Shown: positions 24,640-33,745 of the stretch, in pieces
Layout of the letters: each line of letters starts with the position of its first letter
How positions within the stretch are numbered: the first letter of the stretch is position 1
Assembly (NCBI GenBank): GCA_029582265.1
Contig: CM055823.1
Location: 1,984,001 to 2,048,000, forward strand
Source: Zoroaster sp. YZ-2022
Taxonomy: Eukaryota; Echinodermata; Asteroidea; Forcipulatida; Zoroasteridae
Direction of reading: 5' to 3'
Length of the DNA stretch: 64,000 nt
Notes under the pieces: model-generated
Database searches by the model: none
What the model was told of the DNA's origin: nothing
The model's input: only the letters and a program-made list of their open reading frames with translations
Position numbers and translations under genes: made by a program

Positions 24640-25486
24640 CGACATTCATATCAATAAATGTGTGCATCCCCAACCCCAACGTTTTTTGGTCACCCATATA
24701 TAAAAAGGCCCTGAAAGAAGTGAATTCTAAACCATAAGGAATAGGTTACATTTCTTAATGCATCCGTGGAAAACATTAAAGTCATTATTTTAAGCACTAC
24801 AGAGCATCAAGAATCCAAAATAAATGCTGTGGATCACACATGCAGAGTGACGAACAAGGGTAAATACAGGGGGGGCAAAGTGGCCATGGCAATAAAGAAA
24901 ACTTTATAAAAATATTTTGCCTACAAGGGGGGTGCACACATGTGGACTTCTATTGTTATCGTGTAATTAAGAAAAACACATTTTTCAAACCATTGCCATT
25001 TGTACTGAAGATTCTTTTTGGAACGGAATTTTGTCTCAGTCGTTCCCTTGAATAATCTACTCATTTTGCGACATTGAGGATTTGGGAAACGGTGTATTTC
25101 ATTTTTACACCAATTAAATGAACATGCGGTTCATATATGGAATGGAACACAAAGAGATTGTACACCACTGGTAAAATGACTGTAAATGCATCATATAGTT
25201 TCAACACATTTCATTAAGTCATGAACGAGAAAATAGTGCAAATGCATTTGGATTTCTCTGCATTCATTCTAATGTGGAAAAAGTATCACAGCCATGATCA
25301 CTTTCAAATTTTGTAACACATTTCAATTTATTTTTTAAACATTAAAGCATGTCAGATGGAAACATTTCTCATGGTGTTTGGTACCATCGCCAACTTCACA
25401 TCAAGTAAGATTTTGGTTTTAATTCAGTAATTATTTTTAATCAGGTAATTACCAATGGTGTAAACTCCCTTTATTGAACAAATTGT

Positions 25487-27125
25487 AATTGCCAATTACC
25501 TTTCACACTTTGTGACTGATCGACCTTTACTGTTTGTCCACTATTTACTGAACCGCCAGAAACTTAAAAGAACAGGAAAAAATGCATTAGGGCTATACTT
25601 AAATGAATATCAATACAGTTATATAGGATTACAAATTGGAACCTGACTATACGTCATAATAGTAAAGACATTGGAACTATTCCATTAGGATGATTTGTAT
25701 ATGAAATACTCTTCGTTGTACTATCTTACAATCTTTTAGAGTGAAGACACAATGGCCAAACTAGTGGATGAAACGATGATGTGTTCCACCAAACAAATGA
25801 CATGATCTGTGTGTGTGTTATATAATACAAAATATTTTGGTAACGTTGGTACTATTTCCAAAACATTTCTCAGTTTAATAAAATCCCAAATCCATAGGTG
25901 AGAATCAAACATTTATGCCACGGATCACTCATGCAGAGAGATGAACTAGGGCAGATCCTGGAGGGAGGGGGGGGGGGATACTATTTCCAAAACATATTTT
26001 TCACTTTAATGCTTCAGCTTATTAACCTAAATTATTATGAAATAATTAGTACCATTCACCACAATTGATTCACATTGCTTTTTTAATTATGTATATTTCT
26101 CAGTTTAATAAAATCCCAAATCCATACGTGACAATCAAACATTTATGCCACGGATCACTCATGCAGAGGGATGGACGAGGGCGGATCCTTGGGGAGGAGG
26201 GAATGGCCTCCCAAAAGACTTTTCTCAAAGCCACCTGCCCCATCCCCGTAAATCCACCCCTCCAAGTGCACTGAAACTTCTGTTCTAGATTATTGGTGGT
26301 GGATGGAGAGGTCACACAGCGCTTCCCTGGTTTGGGCTTGAAATGTATTAATATTGTTTTCATGTAATTTATTTGTTAATTGCAAGAAACAAAAATCAAT
26401 TTTCTAACTCGTGATTTGTTTTGCCACAAATATTTTGCATAGAAGGAGTTGAGGCTGTGCGAACTGGGTTTCCCACGCACCATGTCAGCCAAATCCTGGT
26501 GTTCATATTGGGCAAATATGAACACCAGTGTATAGCCCTAATCCTACTGCAAAATGAGGGTGTTAAAATAACACCAATGGAATCAACAGCCCAGTCATGG
26601 GCAATCTTCCCTACACCCCCTTTGCCACAAGAAATAAGGCACTTAATGAGACCGCCCAACATTCATATCAATAAATGTGTGTATCCCCAACCCCAACGTG
26701 TTTTGGCCACCCATATATAAAAAAAGGCCCTGAAAGAAGTGAATTCTAAACCATAAGGAATAGGTTACATTTCTTACTGCATCCCTGGAAAACATTAAAG
26801 TCATTATTTTAAGCACTACAGAGCATCAAGAATCCAAAATAAATGCTGTGGATCACACATGCAGAGTGACGAACAAGGGTGAATACAGGGGGGGGGGGGG
26901 CAAAGTGGCCATGGCAATAAAGAAAACTTTATAAAAATATTGTGCCTACAAGGGGGGGGGGTGAGGCTGTGTTAGCAAAATCTTGGATCTGCCAATGACT
27001 GCACACATGTGGACTTCTATTGTTATGTAATTAAGAAAAACACATTTTTCAAACCATTGCCATTTGTACTGAAGATGCTTTTTGGAACGGAATTTTGTCT
27101 CAGTCTTTCCCATCTACTCCATTTT
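25487..27125 (+). repeat. 2.35-kb tandem unit D, internally deleted and truncated
   Basis: Colinear with unit C up to ccaaatcctgg at 26499, where it jumps to tgttcatattggg. About 330 bp is lost, including the exon-like cassette. It keeps the P-loop relic (26584-26656). An extra G-rich 'ggatctgccaatgactg' segment is present near 26950-27000. Similarity ends about 27125, before the 40-bp motif. Confidence 0.9.
26584..26656 (-). pseudogene. NACHT P-loop relic, unit D
   Basis: Same fragment and deletion, with cttgtggcaaag in place of cctgtggcaaag. An 88-codon open frame runs through it on the minus strand (26662-26396), but most of that frame is intron-like repeat sequence and is not a gene. Confidence 0.82.
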
Positions 27126-27392
27126 GCGACATTACAATCACATATACTAAAATGCTTCCTTTTTGAGAAAATTTAGATTTTCTAATTTGTGAAAAGTCCA
27201 CATAACGTCTCGAGAACCTGCATATTGTGTGGACATCTTTTGTTCTCAGGTCCACATAGGGTATGTTACGCTTACTTCTAAGTAGCGATTGATGCCCATG
27301 ATGTCAGAAGTACGTATAGATATATTAATGATAATGTGCACCTCCATGCCATATTCACACTATGATTATCAAGCAAACATATCAAACATTAC

Positions 27393-27416
27393 CTGATGTT
27401 GTCTGCTGGCTAAGAT
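27393..27416 (-). CDS. Candidate 24-nt cassette microexon (phase 1-1)
   Basis: Minus strand: acceptor ttccattacag, 24 nt coding about DLSQQTTS, donor gtaatg. It has the same phase 1-1 and the same flanks (a 'gtaatgtttgatatgtttg' type intron start) as the unit cassettes, so it is a shortened family member outside the tandem units. Confidence 0.35.
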
Positions 27417-27508
27417 CTGTAATGGAAGGATTCACTATTAGTACAGGTAATTACACAAAATTAATGAATAGAAATTATGAAACAACAAATAAATATTTCA
27501 AACAGTAT

Positions 27509-27588
27509 CTGATGTTATCCCCTGTTTAGGTTGTACATCAGGATCCTGTGTGACTGACTGGCTAGGACTAGGCTGGAATGTGGACGAT
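27509..27588 (-). pseudogene. Decayed cassette exon
   Basis: Minus strand: acceptor attcttcag, then 80 nt related to the cassettes (contains PSQSVTQDPDVQPKQ in one frame). It ends CATCAG followed by at instead of gt, so the donor is lost. Its length is no longer a multiple of three. Flanking intron sequence matches that of the 24-nt cassette. Confidence 0.4.
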
Positions 27589-27741
27589 CTGAAGAATAAT
27601 GGAATTTTTTGAGTATACATGTAACCAGACTTGACAAGATGAAAATATGTCATTTTTTTTGATAGCCCATATACAACAAAAATGCTCCAAGAAGTGATGA
27701 ACCCTACAGAGTAGGATACAGTTGGTATTGCCATAGCCATA

Positions 27742-27920
27742 CTCTGTAAAACCACTTATTAAAATAACACCAATGTCAACTTTATTATTTTATGGTTTTG
27801 CCCAATATAAACACCAACAGGTGTAGTTTTAACACCACAGTTGATACAGTGTAGCCATAGTCCTACTCTGCAGAAATTGTGGTGTTATACATGTAATAAC
27901 ACCAATGGAGTCAACATTAT
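27742..27920. repeat. Dispersed 'aataacacca..tgtcaac' repeat
   Basis: Contains 'ttaaaataacaccaatgtcaactttattattttatgg' style sequence and a second, inverted-looking portion with 'ataacaccaatggagtcaac'. Related stretches lie in every 2.35-kb unit (e.g. 19755-19875, 22095-22215, 24440-24565) and, in reverse, at 39015-39070 and 44915-44970. It is probably a small inverted-repeat element. Ends are not precisely defined. Confidence 0.5.
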
Positions 27921-28044
27921 TTTGATGGTGAGACCCCTTTATGCTTCAAAGTACTTAGAATCTGCACTATATTCATACTTGGATACAAGTAATTTGACAA
28001 AGATAGGCACAGCGCGATCAAGTTCTATTACCATGAATACGTAC

Positions 28045-28072
28045 CTGGTTTGTCTTGGCTTGGGGTAGACAT
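28045..28072 (-). CDS. Candidate start exon, MSTPSQDKP
   Basis: Minus strand: ATG at 28072-28070 in the context acaaagATGT, nine codons plus one base, then a strong donor CCAG/gtacgt. It ends in phase 1, the phase required by every cassette exon downstream on this strand. The peptide MSTPSQDKP is similar in composition to the cassettes. This is the best candidate for the 5' end of the minus-strand NLR-like gene. No upstream promoter is evident, and a MITE begins about 100 bp upstream. Confidence 0.4.
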
Positions 28073-28171
28073 CTTTGTATCAAGCTCAAACAACGCAACC
28101 CAAAGAAGCGTCACAAAACCTGAGACAAATAAGATAACAAAGATACCTGTTCACCATGTGCCTGTGAGCTA

Positions 28172-28843
28172 ATGCTATGGTCCCACAGAGATTTCGACTC
28201 TCTCGATCGTGTTTCGTCAAGATTTTTGATTTTTTACAAAAAAATTTCGAGAAAAGTCGAAATAGTCTAAAGAGTCAAACAAAATCGAAACTGTCGATAT
28301 TTGTCAATATTTGTCGAGATTTGTCGAAAAAAAAAATCATTAATCGAAAATTATTAAACCTGACCAATATTTTTCGATAAAGTTTTGATCAAATTTATCG
28401 AAATTTTGTCGACATTTTATCGAAACTGTCGAAAATGAAATCGAAATAGTCTTAACAGTCTAAAAGTTCGAAAAACAGTCGAAATAAATCTAAACTGTCT
28501 AAATAGTCTAAACAATCGTAACTTTCGAAATAAATCGAAACATTTGTCCAATTTTTTTTTTTAAATCGAAAATTAATCGAAAAAAAATCGAAATCAATCT
28601 AAACAGTCTAAACAGTCGAAATGCTAGTCGAAATGATCTAAACAGTTGAAAGTCGTCGAAATAAAATCGAAAATGAATCGAAATTGTCGAGAAAATACAC
28701 CCAAAAAAATGTTCTCACGGAAATAAGATATTTTGTTGATATTTATACGAGATTTTGACGAAATTATTAAAAATAACAAAAAAAACAGGAATCGAAATAT
28801 ATTTCGACAGAAAGATCGAAATATTCCTGTGGGACCATAGCAT
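28172..28843 (+). mobile_element. TCGA-rich MITE, copy 1
   Basis: 672 bp bounded by ATGCTATGGTCCCACAG and its exact complement. The left flank is TA and the right flank AA, close to a TA target duplication. The interior is crowded with TCGAAA, GTCGA and GTCTAAA motifs and has no credible gene. Copy 2 lies inverted at 43847-44513. It sits about 100 bp upstream of the candidate minus-strand start exon. Confidence 0.85.
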
Positions 28844-28916
28844 AACAATCCTCAACCCTTAATTGGGCAACAAAAAATTACCAAATCCCCCCCCCCCCCC
28901 CATGATATTTTGTATA

Positions 28917-29689
28917 AGGCCAAAAAAAAAAGATGTTGAGTTGCCCTCCACCGACCGACCCAAAAGTGCTGAAATCTCGGGTCGGGTTTTTTTTTTTTTT
29001 TTTTTTTTTTTTTTCCCCGTCATTCATAGGCCTATTTATTAATGAAATTTACCAATTTTCTTTGTATAAAACACAATACGTTTGATTTGTGAAATTTTCC
29101 ACTTTTTTTACACATGTTTTCAAATCGAATGACCCCGGCCCTCACATGGTGCACTGCCTTCGCGCACACTGTGTACGATTGCGACTCAAATCTACACGTT
29201 TTCCAATCGAATGGCCCCTCACATGTTTTCCACTGGCTTCGCGCACTGTTTTGTCATGGAGGAAGAAAACAGATGTCACCGATTGCGACTCAATCTACAC
29301 GTTTTCAAATCAAATGGCCCTCACACGTTGTGCACTGGCTCCCCGCACTGTACGTGTGTCAACGATTGCGACTCGATCTACACGTTTTCAAATCGAATGG
29401 CCACTCACATGTTGCACGTTGAGCATTGCACGCAATATGGATGAATTTGCTGTGTCAATCACAGCGAGAAGTACAACAAAAATGCTTGGGATACTTTTAT
29501 TCTGAAGCAAAATTCCTTGCTGATAGGTATACAAATGAAAAACGTAGTATGTGGTTTCAGTTCCAATGCATTTCAATCTTAAAATGACAGTCAAGGAGGA
29601 AAAAATAAATAAATAAAAAAATCCCGACCGACCGACCCCTTCAAATATTTTCACTGGAGGGCAACTCAACAATTTTTTTTTGTTGGCCT
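28917..29689 (+). mobile_element. TA-flanked MITE, copy 2
   Basis: 773 bp with imperfect inverted ends of about 33 bp: AGGCCAAAAAAAAAAGATG then TTGAGTTGCCCTCCA at the left, and the matching complement at the right. Left flank TA. Compared with copy 1 (7271-8956), it has an internal block of about 85 bp repeated about four times between 29110 and 29425, where copy 1 has one. Open frames inside this block follow the repeat and are not considered genes. Confidence 0.82.
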
Positions 29690-30382
29690 AATATCTTTAG
29701 AACACTTTGTCCGCCTACCTCCATGGTCCGATCACGCTTAAATTTTCCGACTTTCCTAACTATTCTTTTGGACCCCTCATGCCAAAACCAACGATATTTC
29801 ATTTTATCAAATAATGATCAAAATGCTTTATACTTAGCACTCCACTGCAAATTTTGATGGTGCAGGGCATTCTTGTTGCTGCCGGGCCAGGTATTGTACA
29901 GCTTGTGTATTTGCCTACGTGTATACACGCGTACAGTGTGGTCATACGTACACACTGTACATGTACAGCAGTACGTTTCATGCGATGCATACAAGCTGGA
30001 GCTCTGTTCACGCTCGTTGTAGCAGTAGTTTGTGCTTTTGTGTTATGGGTATTGTTGTGCTTGTCAAGCCTTTTATACTGGGGTTTGGGATCCACTGTGT
30101 GGGTCGGCAACCAATCAGCGCAGGGCTGGCAGGCGGGTTGTTTCTGATTGGTTTACAGTGAACTTCTGGGGATCGGTAACTTTGTGTTGGCGGCGCGGGA
30201 AGACTTTTGGTTAAGCGTCACTTTGTCACAGCTTTTATTTGATAACACTTTTCACCCACCGCCTCCCCAGGTCTCCTCCATGGCGTTTTTTCAGTAGATT
30301 TTCACTGGGTTCTTTAACAGTTTTTTGCAGAAAAAAGGACAGTCAATGTTACAATTTAACGCTTTAAACATGTAGCTCTAGT
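29690..30382. other. Unassigned DNA before gap 2
   Basis: No supported coding region. The sequence is more GC-rich than its neighbours and includes the promoter-like cluster at 30060-30215. Overlapping open frames on both strands at 29799-30214 reflect this composition and show no domain. Confidence 0.45.
30060..30215 (+). promoter_or_regulatory. Promoter-like cluster: TATA-like, two CCAAT boxes, E2F-like site
   Basis: TTTTATACTGGGG near 30070, AACCAATCAGCG near 30108, an inverted CCAAT (CTGATTGGTT) near 30145, and GGCGCGGGAAG near 30193. Paired CCAAT boxes with an E2F-like site are typical of cell-cycle gene promoters. The gap at 30383 hides anything downstream. Suggestive only. Confidence 0.25.
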
Positions 30383-30882
30383 NNNNNNNNNNNNNNNNNN
30401 NNNNNNNNNNNNNNNNNNNNNNNNNNNNNNNNNNNNNNNNNNNNNNNNNNNNNNNNNNNNNNNNNNNNNNNNNNNNNNNNNNNNNNNNNNNNNNNNNNNN
30501 NNNNNNNNNNNNNNNNNNNNNNNNNNNNNNNNNNNNNNNNNNNNNNNNNNNNNNNNNNNNNNNNNNNNNNNNNNNNNNNNNNNNNNNNNNNNNNNNNNNN
30601 NNNNNNNNNNNNNNNNNNNNNNNNNNNNNNNNNNNNNNNNNNNNNNNNNNNNNNNNNNNNNNNNNNNNNNNNNNNNNNNNNNNNNNNNNNNNNNNNNNNN
30701 NNNNNNNNNNNNNNNNNNNNNNNNNNNNNNNNNNNNNNNNNNNNNNNNNNNNNNNNNNNNNNNNNNNNNNNNNNNNNNNNNNNNNNNNNNNNNNNNNNNN
30801 NNNNNNNNNNNNNNNNNNNNNNNNNNNNNNNNNNNNNNNNNNNNNNNNNNNNNNNNNNNNNNNNNNNNNNNNNNNNNNNNNN
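30383..30882. other. Assembly gap of 500 N
   Basis: Exactly 500 N. It hides the distal part of the gypsy 3' LTR and its flank. Confidence 0.99.
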
Positions 30883-31201
30883 TTTAGCCCTCAAATATCA
30901 ATGCTCGGGACTTACCCTTATTTCACCCCGGCATGCAAGACGGTTTTCCGACTCCTTACGACTGTGCAAGTTAACCTCTATTACACGCCGACTACTCTCT
31001 CTACAAGTTCTTTATTTCTGGCAACAACTGACCCCAAATCTACATATAATGCAATGCGCTCTGCAGCTCCTAAACTGGTGTTCGATGGCTTAGCGTGCTG
31101 CGGCAAATCGCCTAATCGCGCACGGAACCAGCGAATCCCTCACCAAGGATATACTATTATATAAAAAGGGTGAAGAAATGCCAAACTGCCGTTGCGTCAC
31201 A
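30883..31201 (-). repeat. 3' LTR, partial
   Basis: The right boundary is GTTGCGTCACA at 31191-31201. About 250 bases (30955-31201) align with 38697-38940 of the 5' LTR, with frequent substitutions and small indels, so the two LTRs are clearly diverged. The remainder lies in or beyond the N run. The sequence left of the gap (30300-30382) does not resemble the LTR. Confidence 0.8.
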
Positions 31202-31866
31202 TAGCCTTCGATTGGCACTCGAACGTCCCCCGTTCGATCAGGCTAAAAAACAAACAAGCAACAGCGTTATTTAAATACTATAGTTAAATTAAACTACATG
31301 TTAAACTACGAATGAGGAGCCTTCCTCCAGACACCTCTGAGGTCAACTGCACCTCCGACACCTCAAATGGCAATCTTGACATAAATAATAAATAACACAA
31401 TACGTCTTTATAAATATTATATGTATAAAACTCTTATATAAAAGATACACTTTCTTTGGCTTACAAAATACATAAGAAATACATTTTAGTTTTCTCTTAT
31501 GCAACGTCTGGCAAGTATGAAAATATGCTTAACGATTATCAAAATAATGTCTCTGAAAATTACACAGTTCCGAGGTAGTTTATACAGTACATGAATCTCC
31601 TTAGACAAACACCTTAATGTAGCACCTCAGTGCAGCACCTCACACTGCTTACATGAAATTACACACAAGAGATCACCTCACCTGGGTGCCTCCTAATCCA
31701 CCTGAATACTTAGTCAAATATGTTTTACGTAACAATAAAACCTGCTTTAAAAAGTTAACAATACAAAATAGTGGTTCCTTTAAATACAAAATAAGTTATG
31801 ATATAAATAATATTATATTCTTAAGGCTATAAATTTAAAACACGTAAAATCTCAACAGTCTGGAAA
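31202..31866 (-). other. Gypsy 3' noncoding region with a candidate polypurine tract
   Basis: 665 bp between the 3' ORF and the LTR. On the minus strand GAACGGGGGACG lies about 30 bases before the LTR and is the only purine-rich candidate. It sits in a small hairpin (TCGAAC..GTTCGA). CACCTC / GAGGTG motifs recur at 31337-31375 and 31622-31700, as they do in the 5' LTR. Confidence 0.5.
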
Positions 31867-32382
31867 TCAGTTTACTCCATTGGGTGCAGCCCACTCAATA
31901 ACAACGTTCTTATAATACATGTTGTCGCTTACTTCCCGGCGTACCACTACGTTGTCGATCAATGTAAGCACCACTGTGTGCTCTCGTATGGTGGCCAACT
32001 TGACTTCGGGTTCTGGTTGTGGTGGCTCCTGTGGCTGTTCGTGTCCTGGTTGTGATGATTGCTGTGGCTGTTCGGGTCCTGGTTGTGATGACTGGTATGG
32101 CCGTTCAGGTCCTGGCGGCTCCTGCTGGAGCTGTTGTGCCTCCGGCTGTGGGTTCCGTTCCTCCTCTTGAGACTGTTCGTCCATGCTATATATGGATTCC
32201 AACTCTGGTATGTCAGGGGTACCCAACTCCATAGCTGCATTGAGCATCCTGTCGAGCATTCCCCGAGGTTTCCCCGACAGCACTACCCTGGGCGAAGAAA
32301 GATTTGCACGGAGAGGAGAGAACAGAGCAATCGTCAGACTGACTGACCACAACTTCACACTGTAACGGAACCGCAAAGGCAA
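31867..32382 (-). CDS. Extra 3' ORF of the gypsy element, Pro/Gln-rich
   Basis: An intact 171-codon frame in the position where env-like genes sit in some Ty3/gypsy elements. The N-terminus has a short hydrophobic stretch (SVSLTIALFSPL) near residues 14-25. The middle (about 85-127) has tandem 11-residue Pro-Gln-Ser-Glu repeats such as QPGPEQPQQSS. The C-terminal 45 residues are ordinary (VKLATIREHTVVLTLIDNVV). No transmembrane anchor, furin site or fusion peptide is visible, so an envelope role is not supported. It is the only intact frame in the element. It could also be a displaced accessory frame that has stayed open. Confidence 0.5.
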   Translation of the reverse strand: MPLRFRYSVKLWSVSLTIALFSPLRANLSSPRVVLSGKPRGMLDRMLNAAMELGTPDIPELESIYSMDEQSQEEERNPQPEAQQLQQEPPGPERPYQSSQPGPEQPQQSSQPGHEQPQEPPQPEPEVKLATIREHTVVLTLIDNVVVRREVSDNMYYKNVVIEWAAPNGVN

Positions 32383-32701
32383 CCTATAGATCCATCCTTG
32401 GGTATCTAGTCCTGGTCACCTCAACCTGAGTGTCTGGTACCGGAGCCATTTCTGCGAGGACTTGCCAGATGACACTTCAAGGGGAGGAGTCATCGCCAGT
32501 CTTATCAGTTTATACGAGGGGCTTGGCCTTCTGAGCCAAGACCAAAATGTCCTGTCATCAATTACTCTCATGAGCTGACACCACTGGTGAGGTGGTGTCA
32601 CTATCTGTTTGATTTACCTCACTCGTCTCCTCTTGAGGAACCTGTACTGTAGGGGGGGTTCGCATGACTCGATCGGATCGCCCTGGTAAGGCTTAAGTCT
32701 A

Positions 32702-33745
32702 TCAGCATGCTACCCCTTTTGGCTTAGATGAAGATTCGGGCATGTACCCTCTCTTCTTCGCTGGATTAAATAACCAGACGAATTCACCTGCCTGTAGGCA
32801 GGGGATCTGCTGCCTTCTGCTCATAATTTTGCTTCTGGCGCCTCGCTTTCTTCTAAGGTATCGATGTGCCCTACCATGCGCCTGCTGAATTGCACCCCTC
32901 AAGGTTGCTCCAGCAAAAGTCAGTATTGGGTGGCTCTTCGACCACACCAGAACGGTTCTGTCCCAAGTCCACATGTATTGTCACTTCTCTCCCAAGCATA
33001 AGCATGTTTGGGGACTCTCCCGTAGTCTCTTGCGGTGTACAGCGATAGGCACTCGTCGCAAATGGGAGACACTCATCCCAGTCACGTTGTCCCCTATGAG
33101 GGTCCATCATCATCGACACAATGTTGATTAGGGTCTTGTTGAATCTTTCAACTAACCCGTCTGATTTCGGATTAATTATGCAGTTGTCCTGGTTTTGTCG
33201 ATACCCAAAACATTTCACCGAAAACTTCTGACTCGAAATTGGAACCGTGATCAGAATGAAGTTCATGAGGCACTCCAAACCTACACACAAATTCACTGGC
33301 GAATTTTGCTGCCACGGTTTCAGCCTTTGCATCGGGGAGGGGATAAGCCTCCATCCACCGAGTGCCATAATCACCGACTACTAATATCCACCGATTCCCT
33401 GCTTCAGTCTTGGGCAAAGGGCCCGTGAGATCCATGGCCACCCTTTCCAATGCCCCACCCACATGGTACTGCTGCAGTGGCGCAACTCGCCGCTTCGGCG
33501 GAGACTTCCTCCGAGCGCACTGACTACACCAGCGAAGGCAAGACCTAACATCTGCGGTCATGCCAACCCAAAAAATACCTCTGTCTGACTTTGGCCATGG
33601 TTTTCTTCAGGCCAAGATGGCCGCTGAGCTTACCCCCATGCAGCTCATCGAGAAACTCTTGCCTACGACTCTCAGGAACAACCAAACGCCACCTTACTGT
33701 CTTGCCATCGTCCGACTCCCACCTTCGGGTACAACACCCCGTCAC
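32702..33745 (-). pseudogene. Gypsy integrase, frameshifted
   Basis: Inserts element cDNA into the host genome. The zinc-binding part shows HGGKLSGHLGLKKTM (two His) and CLRWCSQC (two Cys). The catalytic core shows VAMDLTGPLP (first Asp), HSDHGSNFES (second Asp) and DGLVERFNKTL (Glu). The C-terminal part includes GEFVWLFNPAKKRGY. These pieces sit in four frames with breaks near 33560, 33230 and 32930, so the protein is dead as it stands. I see no chromodomain. Confidence 0.9.

Larger units (their letters stand above)
23149..25486 (+). repeat. 2.35-kb tandem unit C
   Basis: 2,338 bp, same layout. It holds cassette 24271-24348, P-loop relic 24568-24639 and a single 40-bp motif near 25447. The left half is almost identical to unit B. 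The cassette differs from that of unit B by a few bases that change three adjacent codons. Confidence 0.95.

Noticed and set aside
28177..28848. Short frames inside the TCGA-rich MITE on both strands
   Set aside because: Low-complexity motif repetition inside a transposon; no domain.
29799..30214. Overlapping frames of 60-103 codons on both strands
   Set aside because: Several mutually overlapping frames with no family match. Composition-driven.
31919..32346. Plus-strand Gly/Cys/Val-rich frames overlapping the gypsy 3' ORF
   Set aside because: Shadow frames of the Pro/Gln repeat on the other strand.
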